DNA of 64,000 nucleotides, from assembly GCA_037178625.1 (NCBI GenBank), contig CM074133.1:62001-126000 (forward strand), written 5' to 3'. The position numbers and the translations under genes were made by a program. Positions 45,978 through 56,935 of the stretch are shown here, in pieces. Source of the DNA: Skeletonema tropicum. Its lineage: Eukaryota > Bacillariophyta > Thalassiosirophyceae > Thalassiosirales > Thalassiosiraceae. The first letter of the stretch is position 1; the number at the start of each line of letters is the position of its first letter. Below the pieces are notes generated by a model. That model saw only the letters and a program-made list of their open reading frames with translations. It was not told the DNA's origin and did no database searches.

Positions 45978-46824
45978 TTCCTATGCTGTTAGTGACAAGT
46001 CGAGTACCGAGTGACAGCAAAGTTCAAGTTGAGGTTGAAATTCATCACATTTTTGAGGTGCGCGTGCGTGCATAAGTACTTACTTAGGTAATGTGACAAA
46101 AAATGTAAGGCAGCAGGACGAAGCATCGAACATCTGATAATACATAGGAGTACGGGGTTAGCTTCGAGAAACGAACGAATGATGGATCATCCAATCAGTA
46201 TCGAGGGGGAGCGGTGACACGTTGGCTTAGAGGAGGAGATGCAGTGGACTTAACAGAAAAGGCAGCAGCCAGCAGCAGAGCAGGGAGAGAGTCTCCAGAT
46301 CAATCCGATTTTGAGAGATTGCATCTGAAATGGCTTTCGTTGAAAACAGTGAGTGGGAGGTTGAATTGAGTGTCGAATGTTCGTACCAACAAGACTATTA
46401 CACATAGCTTGTGATCTAAGTAGGTAGCTATGTACATCATACATCATAAGTAAGCACCAAATACGAGGTCTTTTAGAGCTAAAACATGCCTGTTGGGCTC
46501 AACATTGGAAGAAACGGTAATTCTAAAGAAAGAACTTGCGAACTTCGAGTCAGGCCAGGCCCCGTGTGTGTCTGGTATTCAACAATTTGCGAATTTCATA
46601 ATCAGAGGAAAGATTCCGTTACATAAAAACAGACGGTTATATCTTGTTTGTGATGTTCGCCGTTTGGTTCGCCAAGAGCCAAGACCCGCCTCTCAAAGAA
46701 CAATTACCATGCTACTTTCATGTGCTGGCTGTATAATCAACATCAGTACCATCCCAAGCCGCTGTATCAACATCAACCTCTTACTCTCTTTTTAAGATAG
46801 CGACATATATCTGCTGAATACATC
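45978..46824. other. Intergenic, no clear gene
   Basis: A 100-codon open frame at 46493-46795 starts only with TTG and has no recognisable domain. No repeats or RNA genes are seen. The stretch before 46825 probably holds the promoter of the next gene. Confidence 0.4.
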
Positions 46825-48160
46825 ATGGTTCCGCTATCAGTTGCCTCGGCCATCGCGGTTCTCCTGAACTTCGACCAGAGTGTTGTCGCTTCCAGAGGTC
46901 TTAATCTCCGTCGTGCCTCTCCTGCCAACATTGACACGACTGATTCCACATCTAGCTTCGACGCGGTAGATATCTCTGCTAGTCGAGCCCTCAGAGCTGA
47001 CGTTGACTTGACACAGTGCTACATAGATATGGTTTCTGTTGCCGACGAGCGTGACATGCTAACAAAGGACGCTTACTTCCTCTTCTCTGACATTATGAGC
47101 AATCAATGGTTCTCTGACAATGACATATACGGCTACACTGACCTTCCATTTGATATGAAGTTTGCTTTCGTCACCCTTGCATGTCAATGCAAAAACTTGG
47201 GAGGGGGGGAGGATTGCTGCCAAAGCGATCAAGCCCAGCTTAACGTGGAAGGTGCCAATGGACAGGAAGTGTCTCAAGCACAAAAAGATTACTTGAATGA
47301 TATTTGTAGCCTTACCTACTCAACTATTGGTTCAGATCGTCTCAATCCGTCGACTGGTGACATGCCAACTACAGCGCAGCCTACTACTCCGCCACCAACT
47401 GCTACTCCGCCACCAACTGCACCGAGCACAACACCTCCGCCTACTACGCAGCAAACAGCAACCCCACCACCTACAAAAAAGGTTGACATCAATCTTCCTA
47501 AAAGTTCTGACCAGTCTGGACTCGGTCCAGGTGGAATAGCAGGAGTATCTCTAGCAGCAGCAGCATTGTTTACACTCATCTTGTTCTTGATCGGTCGTCG
47601 AAAAGAAGAGGAGATAAACGATGAAGAGGATTTAGATGACATTGAGGCTGATGATAACATGAAGGTGGATGTGAACGCAGACATTGATGAACATGCTCCA
47701 GATAAAGATGGCAGTCCTGATGGCACGAAATCAATGACCACTGTGTTTAGTAATCAGTCGACCATTGCCACCGCAGTCAATGTAAGCAACACAAATATTA
47801 ATATACTGCCAGCGGTGGAAGATTCAGAAAATGAGATGGATGACGGAGATAATGCGGATCAGCCCCATGAGATCCCAGGTGATCTCAGTTCATTATCAAG
47901 GTATGTAGTGGATTGAGACGGATCATTTTATTATTACCTGACATGCTTCGTTTCAACTCATTTGTTCTCTCATTTTTGTCTCATTTCATCTCGCTCGTAG
48001 CTGTAGTCAAGGAGACTTGAACTATGCCGACAATGCTCCAGCACTGCCTCTAGCGACACCATCTGAAGAAATTAACGATGCTTTGGATTATGCCATTGAA
48101 AATGGAAATTGGGAGCAAGTAGCAGCATCGGCAGCTGCTCTTGTCGAGAAGGAGATGTAA
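46825..48160 (+). CDS. Secreted-type single-TM protein, PT-rich stalk
   Basis: Exons 46825-47900 and 48001-48160 with a 100-bp GT-AG intron give 411 residues. The N-terminus (1-23) looks like a signal peptide. The outer domain has six cysteines (65, 120, 122, 131, 132, 161). A proline/threonine-rich stalk (181-218) leads to one TM helix at about 236-257. An RRKEEE stop-transfer and a long acidic cytoplasmic tail follow. Exon 2 ends with ENGNWEQVAASAAALVEKEM, a helix I believe recurs in diatom proteins of this type. The layout suggests a cell-surface receptor or wall-linked protein; the ligand is unknown. Without the intron the frame would stop at RYVVD. The splice extends it to a natural-looking helix, which supports it. 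Confidence 0.78.
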
Positions 48161-48618
48161 TTTGAGGAAGTGTTAGGATAGAATGTATGTTGTGTTACCA
48201 TTGAAACCATTGATTTAGAAGAAAAGATAGATACGTACGTGAGTCTGCGAATTTGAAACGTGTGCTCACAGATATCGACTGCATATATGAATAAGTATTT
48301 GTTTTGGGAGATGAGCCAGGAAGGGTTAGGGTTGCTATTCATCTGAGTTTAAAGATGTATGGGCTTGTTTCCTTCCATATTGCATATTAATGAGTAATTA
48401 GTCTAGCTAGTATCTACCATAAACGAACGAATACTGACACATTTCAATCTATTGCTGGCCTCTTTCAATCCGAGAGAATCCATTGTCTGTATGTTTGTCT
48501 TTTGCATTGAGTAGTGAGGAGCAGCACCGATGTTGCTCCTCTATTACTCTCTAGAGCTATCTACCCCATCATATCATATCTAGCCTCTCTCTAGAGAGAA
48601 TACCATGTCTCATCCTAT
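48161..48618. other. Convergent 3' spacer
   Basis: Lies between two genes that converge. A/T-rich with short CTCTAGAG motifs at about 48545-48600. No gene is seen. Confidence 0.5.
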
Positions 48619-49592
48619 CTAATTCTCCCTCCCCGTGGGCACATAAAAGTCATCATACAGACCCGTTGGCTCTTCCTCTTCAACACTCTCCACTGTAATC
48701 GATTGTGACAATCCAACATTTCCACGTTCACACCATCGAACAAATCCGTCGACCATTTTGCGCTTCCCCTGATTTGTATAGAGAGTCAGTCAGAGCCAGG
48801 TTGATTTTCGATATATTGTCGAGTAGATGATGGTCATGATGATATTGAGCATATATGATGGATGGACGTGTTTTCATGTTTCAATCAAGTCGATAGTTGA
48901 TAAATATGTAAACAATTATTTGGACAGCAGATCAAAAGATCATGGCAGAGGAATGTCAAAATGAGAGAATGAGACATGACATTTCAACACAAAAGAACAG
49001 TAATAATGACGAGTGCATCAATAAGCTCTCCAGATCGTCAAGTTGGATCAATGAAACAATCCGACGCATCCGTACATCCACCTGTTCGTTCTCCACCTTG
49101 GACACCGTACAATACATTCATACAGGCCGTATTTACTCACCTCAACTAGAATTGTAGCCTGTTTGGAATCATCTGGCGGGGTCATTGTTCCAATTAACTT
49201 ACGGAATCGACCTCCCTGTAGACACAAAATAATAGAAGCGAGTTGTGAGAGAGAGAATGATGATGATAGGAATATTGAATCTTTCCGCGATAATATATAG
49301 TAATAACATAAATTCAGAATGATATCCAACCCACCTCATTCTTGACACAAGAGCGGAAATATCCCCCATCCACATCTCCACAAACAACAATCTTTCGTGC
49401 AATAATATCCGATGGATCTCCTCCCTCTGTAGTAGCAGTGGAAGAAGCGGCGTGTCGAGTAATTGAAGACGAAGCCAATGGTGTCACGAGGTGGTGATTT
49501 TGAGAAGCGGTGAATGCCCAGGCGGAGGAGGAGGCTATGCTCAACAGAAGGAGGAGGGCAGGTAACACGGCGCTTATTGTGTTGCGGGGCAT
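48619..49592 (-). CDS. Acylphosphatase-like protein, plastid-type presequence
   Basis: Three exons, 49335-49592, 49141-49215 and 48619-48768, with introns of 119 and 372 bp, encode 160 residues. All joins are phase 0. Residues 1-26 form a signal peptide ending SSSAWA|FTAS, the A-F motif of diatom plastid import. From about 67 the protein follows acylphosphatases: KIVVCGDVDGGYFRSCV with the substrate-binding Arg80, then exon 2 strands, then DGFVRWCERGNVGLSQSITV. The usual WVRN asparagine is not obvious (IGTMTPPDDSKQ instead), so catalysis is uncertain. Acylphosphatases hydrolyse acyl-phosphates such as carbamoyl phosphate; here the location would be the plastid stroma. It is divergent from 49888. 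Confidence 0.8.
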
Positions 49593-49887
49593 GGTTGCTA
49601 TTGTTATTATATTTGTTAGGTCAGGTTGATAGTAATTATTTGGTGCGTATTGGTGAGGATCTTGTGTGTCAGCTCTCTATCGGTGTCAGTTCATGGAGGG
49701 CGGCGAGGTCAAAATTTTATTTGAAGGCAACTTCAAGATCGCGACTGACGTACGAAGCTTGCTAGCAAACTTGCACAGATAGATGATTCAACTCTCCACA
49801 ACCAACTCAACGCAGTGAAAGACATCATCGTATCTTTTGAAATACACACTACTCGTACAATCTACGAGAACATCCACAGCGATAACA
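49593..49887. promoter_or_regulatory. Shared divergent promoter region
   Basis: 295 bp separate the start codons of the acylphosphatase-like gene (minus) and the helical plastid-type protein (plus). Both promoters must lie here, so co-regulation is possible. No specific box was identified. Confidence 0.45.
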
Positions 49888-50690
49888 ATGATGAAGACGA
49901 TAGCAATAATTCTGAGCTGCTACTGTTGCTGCATAATACAGCTCCTCAATCTCGCAACTCTCAGCGCAGCCTTTGTCCCACAAACTGCCAGCATCATCCA
50001 CACACATCATCATCATTCCACATCCACATCAACAACCCATCAATTCTCAACTCGACAACAACATACCACCACCACACAACTCTTCTCTCTCAAACCAGCA
50101 GCACTCCCACTAATGGACTCGGGCAAGGCCCTAGCCCGCTCGGGCGAACTCCTCATCGACCTAACGTCCAAATTAGATCTCTACGGCGGGGGTCTTTCGG
50201 CAGCGGGAGCCAACATTCGGAATTGCGGAGATTGTCTCGCTCAAGCCGGAGCGTCGTGTCGGATGAAGACTGCGACGGAATTGGTGATTGATGAATTGCG
50301 AGAGGGGGCGGATTGTTTACGAGAGGGGACGGATAAGTTGAAACGAGCGAAGGAGGAGAGTGAGGTGGATGGGGATACAGTGTTCATGGACAAGATTGAC
50401 AAGATGATAACACCGATGAAGCAGGCATCTGTGTGGTTGGAGGAGGTGGGTGCATCAATATTACGGTCGGAATCGACAGATGTGATTGCAGGTCATTTGA
50501 TATCGACGGGGGAGGCGTTATTGTTGCTTTCTATTCAATGACTGTGGAAGTGTTGGATGAGGAGAGTGAGGATGGCAAGTTATCGGCTCAGAGGATGGTG
50601 TATGCTTCGGAACAGATGATTCTGGCTGGGAAGGAATTGAAGGGAGAGAAGAAGGAGAAGCCGAAGGGAAAATCGTGGATCAAAGGATAG
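49888..50690 (+). CDS. Helical protein with plastid-type presequence, frame break
   Basis: ATG at 49888 (MMKTIAIILSCYCCCII) starts a signal peptide ending LSAAFVPQ, an A-F plastid motif. A threonine/histidine-rich transit stretch follows. The mature part is alpha-helical with repeats of the type GKALARSGELL, LREGTDKLKRA and GEALLLLS. Frame 1 stops at 50541 (217 residues). An overlapping frame continues smoothly from about 50525 with TVEVLDEESEDGKLSAQRMV and ends at 50690 in GKSWIKG, still helical. A single-base indel near 50520 or an unrecognised splice could join them; the short GT-AG pair tried leads to a stop. Total about 265 residues if joined. No family was recognised, and the function is unknown. 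Confidence 0.6.
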
Positions 50691-50843
50691 AGATAGAACA
50701 GTGTTGATTGTTGATGTTGAATGATTTGATATTGAATTAATGAGATGTTACAATAATATGTAATATACACACAACTATAATATCATGTATTCAGTGTTGC
50801 TTTTATGCCTACAAGATGTTATTCTTCATTAGCAAAAGATTGA

Positions 50844-50864
50844 TTTGTCATGACCAATGACAAA
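50844..50864. terminator. Perfect 8-bp hairpin in 3' spacer
   Basis: TTTGTCAT-GACCA-ATGACAAA folds into a perfect 8-bp stem. It sits about 150 bp after the preceding gene; a role in 3' end formation is only a possibility. Confidence 0.3.
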
Positions 50865-50911
50865 CAGTTCTAACGTCTTAATGGCGAGGGGAACGGAGCA
50901 AGGGTAAATAA

Positions 50912-51697
50912 AAGCAGGGTTGGCGTCGTTTTGTGAATTTTAAAAGATCCCGTTACCATCTCGTCAGCAAGTAGGTACTCAAATTTAGCGATCATTTTCA
51001 AGTTCCGATGTATCGCTAGTACGATTAAAAGTGTGCACGAAACGGCATCAACTTTTCCTAAGTAATAATGCCGGTACGACTTTGATATCTTTATGATTGA
51101 GTCTCGCTTGCCTCGTCGTTTCCCGTCATTGAAAGCTCAAATTGATCATTGATCATTCACCGCTCAAAGCAACGCCAACCATAATAATATGGTCGACGCT
51201 GCTGCCGCCGCTGAAATAGACCAAGTTAATAGCCGTAATATGCGAATGGCTGATCGTTACTATGGATTATTATGTTTATATTATGGATCTTGGATCCAGC
51301 CGAAACGCTCCTTGGGGCGTTCAATAAGCACTGTTCAGTGGCCAACGCACGCCGAACGTCGCCGTCTAATATTGCCTCCATACTGCCTTCCCTCGAGGTA
51401 TTTGGCAGCTGCGGGGACTTCAACACCAACATAATAATCCATAGTAACGATCAGCCACCGATCGGCTGATGAATCGTCTATTAACTAGGTCTATTTTAAC
51501 GGCGGCAACGGTGACCATGGTTGCCTTGCCTGATGAATTGATGAAGGCGTGCGCGCGGCGTGTTGGTGCTGATCATCCTGTTCGGACCGGCACTGACTTT
51601 CTCAATAGAACTTGCTGACGAGACGGTAACGGTACTCAGATTTTTTACTCCTACTAGTTAAAATTTTGGCGGGAACTGTCGTCGCCAACCCTGCTTA
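50912..51697. mobile_element. 786-bp fold-back (MITE-like) element
   Basis: The ends are inverted: AAGCAGGGTTGGCG at 50912 and its inverse CGCCAACCCTGCTT at 51684-51697. A second inverted block lies inside: CCGTTACCATCTCGTCAGCA at 50950 and its near-inverse at about 51610-51632. In the centre is a perfect 29-bp inverted repeat (51248-51276 and 51428-51456). It has no coding content, and no clear target duplication was found. The superfamily is not assigned. Confidence 0.65.
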
Positions 51698-51805
51698 TAT
51701 ACCCTTGGGACGTAGGCTTTGAAGACTTGCTCATTGAACTATAGAAAGACTTTGAACTTATCGAAGACTTCGGAGCCATCGCAGGGGAGGTGGTTGCTTT
51801 GTAGG

Positions 51806-51979
51806 TCAATATGTGATCTTAACACCAGCCGCATTCAATCTTTTCACGAGAAGCGCCGCCTTGACACTGTTACCTCCAGCATCGAAGGCGCAGATGATTG
51901 CTGTTAAGAGAATGAACACGGCAAGCCATTGTACTCCAACATCCATATCTTGGTGCCGCAGCAGCGTCAACTTCAGCAT
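51806..51979 (-). CDS. 57-residue ORF with one TM segment
   Basis: Starts MLKLTLLRHQDMDVG, then a hydrophobic stretch (QWLAVFILLTAIICAF) and a basic tail ending AAGVKITY. Too short for certainty. The hydrophobic, in-frame composition is the only support, and no homologue was recognised. The rest of 51698-52648 shows no convincing gene. Confidence 0.2.
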   Translation of the reverse strand: MLKLTLLRHQDMDVGVQWLAVFILLTAIICAFDAGGNSVKAALLVKRLNAAGVKITY

Positions 51980-52648
51980 TATGACAGTGTCAGTTTCAGG
52001 TCCAGCATTGTTGCATATGCTATCATCATCACTATTGGTGAATCTGGGTGAAGTAGACCATCATTGTCTCTCAGACGGAAGTAGAGTTCAGTCGTGCGAC
52101 CGAAATGACTCCTCGTCGTTTTGTAGGCATCTCTTGGAAATTGAGTCTGCATTGGTTTGATTCAATTGAGTAGCTTTTATGCAACGAGTCCGATGATAAA
52201 ATCCGATACTTGTGCGAAGGTAGCAAAATCATGAACAAGGCTCTCGACTTCCCTATCTTTTTGGTCATGGGTAAAGGACGCTGTGGGAGAAAGGAAGTGC
52301 AAATGTCAAGCTCGTCCAACACCAACATGTATTCACGAGCATGCAATCGTGCTTGGGCATGCATTTATTCACAACCGGAGCTGTGTGTACGTAAAAGAAG
52401 AACGGTCTAAGAAGCAGCAATAATTTGTGTGTAGCCTGCGACTTGGCTTGCAAGACTCTCTAGGGGGAACCACGAAGGGGGCATTAGGCTATATTTTGAC
52501 AAGAATGAGTAGGTAAAATACAAAAAATTAATACATCCTTACTGGTGGATATGAAAATTCGGCAAACAAAGTGAATCACCTACAGCTACAGGTGCACAAG
52601 CACAAGCATAGTAATAGTAATAGTATGCATAAGGTGCTCAAGCAATGC

Positions 52649-53254
52649 TTACGAAGCAACTACTGCACTGCGGATTCTCGCATGACGGATTGACTCGAGA
52701 GAACTATCCCTAGCGACTTTTGCCAAGCTTTTTGCAGGGTCTTTTGGCGGATGCTGTCGCAGCTCGAGCTGTTGCTGTAGCACCTTCTTTGTGTGCAGCT
52801 TGCGTGCCTTGATTACAAACTCACCATTTCCCAGTATGTAGTGTTCAACACCCACCAAGTCTGCAATATCAATGACCTTATTCTCTAAGAGAAACTTGAC
52901 CGAGTCTTTCTTAGAATCTGGTAGGGCTATTGTGATGAGTCCCTTGACTCGACGTGCATGAAGCAACGACGAATATCTGAAGAGCTCATAATCAACATTG
53001 GAGTAGGCTTTCTTGTACTTGTAGTCTTCATCCTCCTTGTGGATTCTTAGCAATGATTTTTCAGAGAAAGAAACTCGAGGGTTTGACTCAGGCTCTGGCA
53101 TTGCGGCCATGCTGAACTCGTCAACTTGTTTTGGCTCTAGCTCTAGTTCTGCTTCTTCGAAGGATGAAGATAAAGAGGAGGTACCCGGCCAGTCTTCGAG
53201 GAGATCGTGAGTATCGTGATGTAAAGTCGGCGATGTTAGGTGAGATGAGATCAT
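52649..53254 (-). CDS. Protein of unknown function, diatom-type
   Basis: A single exon of 201 residues starting MISSHLTSPTLHH. The first 60 residues are acidic and disordered. From about 60 come PRVSFSEKSLLRIH, then YKKAYSNVDYELFRYSS and LVGVEHYILG. The C-terminal helix is SLAKVARDSSLESIRHARIR. This order (basic-hydrophobic start, a YS-D-FR block, a G-EH block, an alanine/arginine helix) resembles a widespread stramenopile group of unknown role; that is from memory and not verified. No signal peptide or TM segment. Probably nuclear or cytosolic. Confidence 0.65.
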   Translation of the reverse strand: MISSHLTSPTLHHDTHDLLEDWPGTSSLSSSFEEAELELEPKQVDEFSMAAMPEPESNPRVSFSEKSLLRIHKEDEDYKYKKAYSNVDYELFRYSSLLHARRVKGLITIALPDSKKDSVKFLLENKVIDIADLVGVEHYILGNGEFVIKARKLHTKKVLQQQLELRQHPPKDPAKSLAKVARDSSLESIRHARIRSAVVAS

Positions 53255-53972
53255 TGCATTAGTTTTTGAGGGACTTCAGGTTTATGAGGGGCTTTTGCTC
53301 GTCGGTTGTTGCTGGATATTTTTGTGACTTTGATTAGTTATTCGACGCGCTTCTTCTGAGAAGCCTTTTGGTTTTGGCTGGCTGGTGAAACCTGCATACG
53401 TTTGGCTGCTGCTCAGTTATGCATGCAGCCTTATTTGCTAAGGTTCCAGTTCCCATTAATATGAATTGAATCTTGATTCCTGTTTGCAGCACCTCACGAA
53501 CAGCTGTGATTTACGTGTGCAGTTTTCAAGGTCATTCAAAGGAAAGAGGGGTGTGGGTTCGCATCGTAGATTTAAACCCACACAGCTGCTGGGACCTATC
53601 TCCAGTAACGGGTCTGACTTAACCCTATTTGGGAGGTTAAATTTAGGTACGACAGTTCCCGGCACCCAAACCTAGATGGAAGTCATCGTCATCCATCGAT
53701 GAGATCCTGCATGCAAGAACAAATGATAGAGTCAACCAGAATCAACCATGGTTGGCGATTAAATGCAAGGTACGAGCCGTTTCCGGGACCCATTTAGCGA
53801 TAAAGTCACGTGTACAGCACACGGCAGCATTTTTTACCCACATCACCAAAAGCGAACTGAAAAAGCATTCCCTCGCTAGCTCTCATAAATTACTTCTCAA
53901 CTATCCTACCAAGGCTTCAGTGCTTATACTACGCGACTTCCAATCTAAATACCGACATCACCAGCAAGCAAC

Positions 53973-54371
53973 ATGTTCAGTACACCCAAGCGAACGAATC
54001 AAAAGGCGACCTCGATCTACTCGATTATGTGCCCTCCTCCTCCGACCCAATCCACTGGCCGAGCAAGTCCGTCTCCCGCTTTGGCGTTTCCCAACTTGTC
54101 GGAACCTTCCTTGTCATTAGATTCCTTCCTTGCAGATTTGGATCTATCCGAGAGTAGGTCCCCGATGAAGGTCGATGGGTTCTTCCTTACTCCACCGTCG
54201 CCTCTCCCTTCTATCCCGAGCCTATCTGAGAAAGAGAATCACCATCAAGGTGGACCTTTCAAGCTGCAGCCTCGGTCAAGTGGGCTGTCCGACGCCGATA
54301 TCAATCAGATCGGCCCCATCAAGTTAAAGCCTCGGCCATCGCAACGTCGCAACGCTTTGGCTATGCATTAA
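53973..54371 (+). CDS. Small Pro/Ser-rich KEN-box protein, copy 1
   Basis: 132 residues, one exon, ATG at 53973 (MFSTPKRTNQKATS). Disordered and rich in Pro and Ser. It has a KEN box (SLSEKENHHQ, residues 87-89), several SP/TP sites (FLTPPSPLPS) and a repeated motif GPFKLQPR / GPIKLKPR (94-101, 114-121). A KEN box with proline-directed sites is common in cell-cycle regulators destroyed by the APC/C; this role is inference only. It differs from copy 2 by one residue (Ile110 versus Leu). Confidence 0.65.
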   Translation: MFSTPKRTNQKATSIYSIMCPPPPTQSTGRASPSPALAFPNLSEPSLSLDSFLADLDLSESRSPMKVDGFFLTPPSPLPSIPSLSEKENHHQGGPFKLQPRSSGLSDADINQIGPIKLKPRPSQRRNALAMH

Positions 54372-55738
54372 ATACAAATACCCTTCCCTCAAGTGATATT
54401 GTAGAGAAAAGCTTGGCGAGCTAGAGAGTTGCAGAGACCTCGAGATGCCTCCAGTCTGTATAGTATAAATTTTAATGGAGTCAAGAAGAGGAAGAAACGA
54501 TCACGATACATGAAGGAGATTGTAAATAATCATTGTAAATTAAGAAGTACTACCAATTTTGTAACAGAGAAGTCATAGTGCTAATCATTCAGTCCAACTC
54601 GTCATCATATCATGTGTCTTCTTCTTCTGTTTGCTCTGTCAGAACACCACCTTCATGATGATATGTATCCATGATGTAATGATGTGCTAGCTGCCCGAGA
54701 CCTATACTCTCCGGACAAAGGTTGTCAGGTTTGCCCTCTGTCTGGATTCATGGGCAATACATAGACGAGGGATCATACAACAGCTCAGAGACTGGCTGCT
54801 GTGCAGGAGAATACAACGCCACAAATTCGGTGATACACAACAGAAATTTCTCTTGGAATATCTTGCATCTTAAATGATATCAAGAACTCATTGACAAATA
54901 TACTTAAGCTTAAATTCGTAACATTCACATTCAACTAAGTATGCTCTTCATCCCTTTCTTCCTATAATTTCTTCCTTGTTCTTCAATCCTTAACACGCAA
55001 ATATTTGAAAGTAAATCACACATACCACCTAACTGACTCGCTGCAACAAACACGATAATCATGCCCCTTCACTTCAATATGTCATCCCCTCATATCTCTT
55101 CGCTTCTTCTCAAAAACCAAAACGGCCCCTCGGTGATTGCATTCAGCCTTGATTTCCTATAGGGTTCCAGTTCCCATGCATGCTTGATTCTTGATTCCTG
55201 TTCGCAGCACCTCACGATCAGCTGTGATTATCTACGTTCATGCTGGAACCAACAATCTGAGTGTCGCGGACCCACCTTGTTTGAGATTCAAAGGAAAAAG
55301 ATGGAAGATTTCGAAGAAGTTGGTACTGGCGCTGCGCTGGACTCGGCGCTGCTGGGACCCATCTCCAGTAACGGGTCTTAGTACCAGTTATATCCCTGAG
55401 GAGTATTTGGCAGGATTTCCCAGCACCCAAACCTAGATGGAAGTCATCGTCATCTATCCATCGATGAGATCCTGCATGCAAGAACAAATGATAGAGTCAA
55501 CCAGAATCAACCATGGTTGGCGATTAAATGCAAGGTACGAGCCGTTTCCGGGACCCATTTAGCGATAAAGTCACGTGTACAGCACCACGGCAGCATTTTT
55601 TACCCACATCACCAAAAGCGAACTGAAAAAGCATTCCCTCGCTAGCTCTCATAAATTACTTCTCAACTATCCTACCAAGGCTTCAGTGCTTATACTACGC
55701 GACTTCCAATCTAAATACCGACATCACCAGCAAGCAAC
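54372..55738. other. Spacer between duplicated genes
   Basis: 3' flank of copy 1 and 5' flank of copy 2, largely matching 56138-56880 and 53440-53972 respectively. No gene is seen. Confidence 0.55.
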
Positions 55739-56137
55739 ATGTTCAGTACACCCAAGCGAACGAATCAAAAGGCGACCTCGATCTACTCGATTATGTGCCC
55801 TCCTCCTCCGACCCAATCCACTGGCCGAGCAAGTCCGTCTCCCGCTTTGGCGTTTCCCAACTTGTCGGAACCTTCCTTGTCATTAGATTCCTTCCTTGCA
55901 GATTTGGATCTATCCGAGAGTAGGTCCCCGATGAAGGTCGATGGGTTCTTCCTTACTCCACCGTCGCCTCTCCCTTCTATCCCGAGCCTATCTGAGAAAG
56001 AGAATCACCATCAAGGTGGACCTTTCAAGCTGCAGCCTCGGTCAAGTGGGCTGTCCGACGCCGATCTCAATCAGATCGGCCCCATCAAGTTAAAGCCTCG
56101 GCCATCGCAACGTCGCAACGCTTTGGCTATGCATTAA
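55739..56137 (+). CDS. Small Pro/Ser-rich KEN-box protein, copy 2
   Basis: Same as copy 1 with Leu at residue 110. The 5' flank is identical for about 300 bp, so both copies probably share the same regulation. The one coding difference and intact frames suggest a recent duplication with both copies still functional. Confidence 0.65.
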   Translation: MFSTPKRTNQKATSIYSIMCPPPPTQSTGRASPSPALAFPNLSEPSLSLDSFLADLDLSESRSPMKVDGFFLTPPSPLPSIPSLSEKENHHQGGPFKLQPRSSGLSDADLNQIGPIKLKPRPSQRRNALAMH

Positions 56138-56935
56138 ATACAAATACCCTTCCCTCAAGTGATATTGTAGAGAAAAGCTTGGCGAGCTAGAGAGTTGCAG
56201 AGACCTCGAGATGCCTCCAGTCTGTATAGTATAAATTTTAATGGAGTCAAGAAGAGGAAGAAACGATCACGATACATGAAGGAGATTGTAAATAATCATT
56301 GTAAATTAAGAAGTACTACCAATTTTGTAACAGAGAAGTCATAGTGCTAATCATTCAGTCCAACTCGTCATCATATCATGTGTCTTCTTCTTCTGTTTGC
56401 TCTGTCAGAACACCACCTTCATGATGATATGAATCCATGATGTAATGATGTGCTAGCTGCCCGAGACCTATATACTCTCCGGACAAAGGTTGTCAGGTTT
56501 GTCCTCTATCGCCGAGAGGGAATTCGATTCATGAGCAATACATATATAGACGAGGGCTAATACAACAGCTCAGAGACTGGCTGCTGTAATGGGAGAATAC
56601 AACGCAACAAATTCGGTGATACACATAACAGAAATTTCTCTTGGAATATCTTGCATCTTAAATATGGTATCAAGAACTCATTCGACAAATATCATAAGCT
56701 TAACATTCACATTCAATTATGCTCGCCATCCCTTTTCTTCCTATAATTCCTTCCTTGCTGTTCAATCCTTAACACACTCAAATATTTGGAAGTAACAAAC
56801 AAACACACCTAAAACCTGACTAACTGTTTGTTGCACTTCATTATGTCATCTTCTCACACATGAGTCACTTGCTGCAACAAACACGATAATCATGCACATT
56901 CGATACATTCCCCTCTTCTCTTGTCATCACTACAT
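56138..56935. other. 3' flank of duplication, no gene
   Basis: Matches 54372-55150 with small indels until about 56880. No convincing coding region. Confidence 0.5.

Larger units (their letters stand above)
53440..56880. repeat. Tandem segmental duplication, ~1.77-kb unit
   Basis: Two direct copies offset by 1,766 bp, about 53440-55150 and 55160-56880. The core around each gene (53675-54730 and 55430-56480) is almost identical. The edges have diverged, with indels and different sequence at 53510-53670 versus 55230-55430. Each copy holds one intact 132-residue gene. Confidence 0.88.

Noticed and set aside
45505..46020. 171-codon minus-strand ORF
   Set aside because: It spans the MULE right terminal repeat; only its last part overlaps the transposase region, in another frame. 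It could include a 5' exon, but no splice joining it was found.
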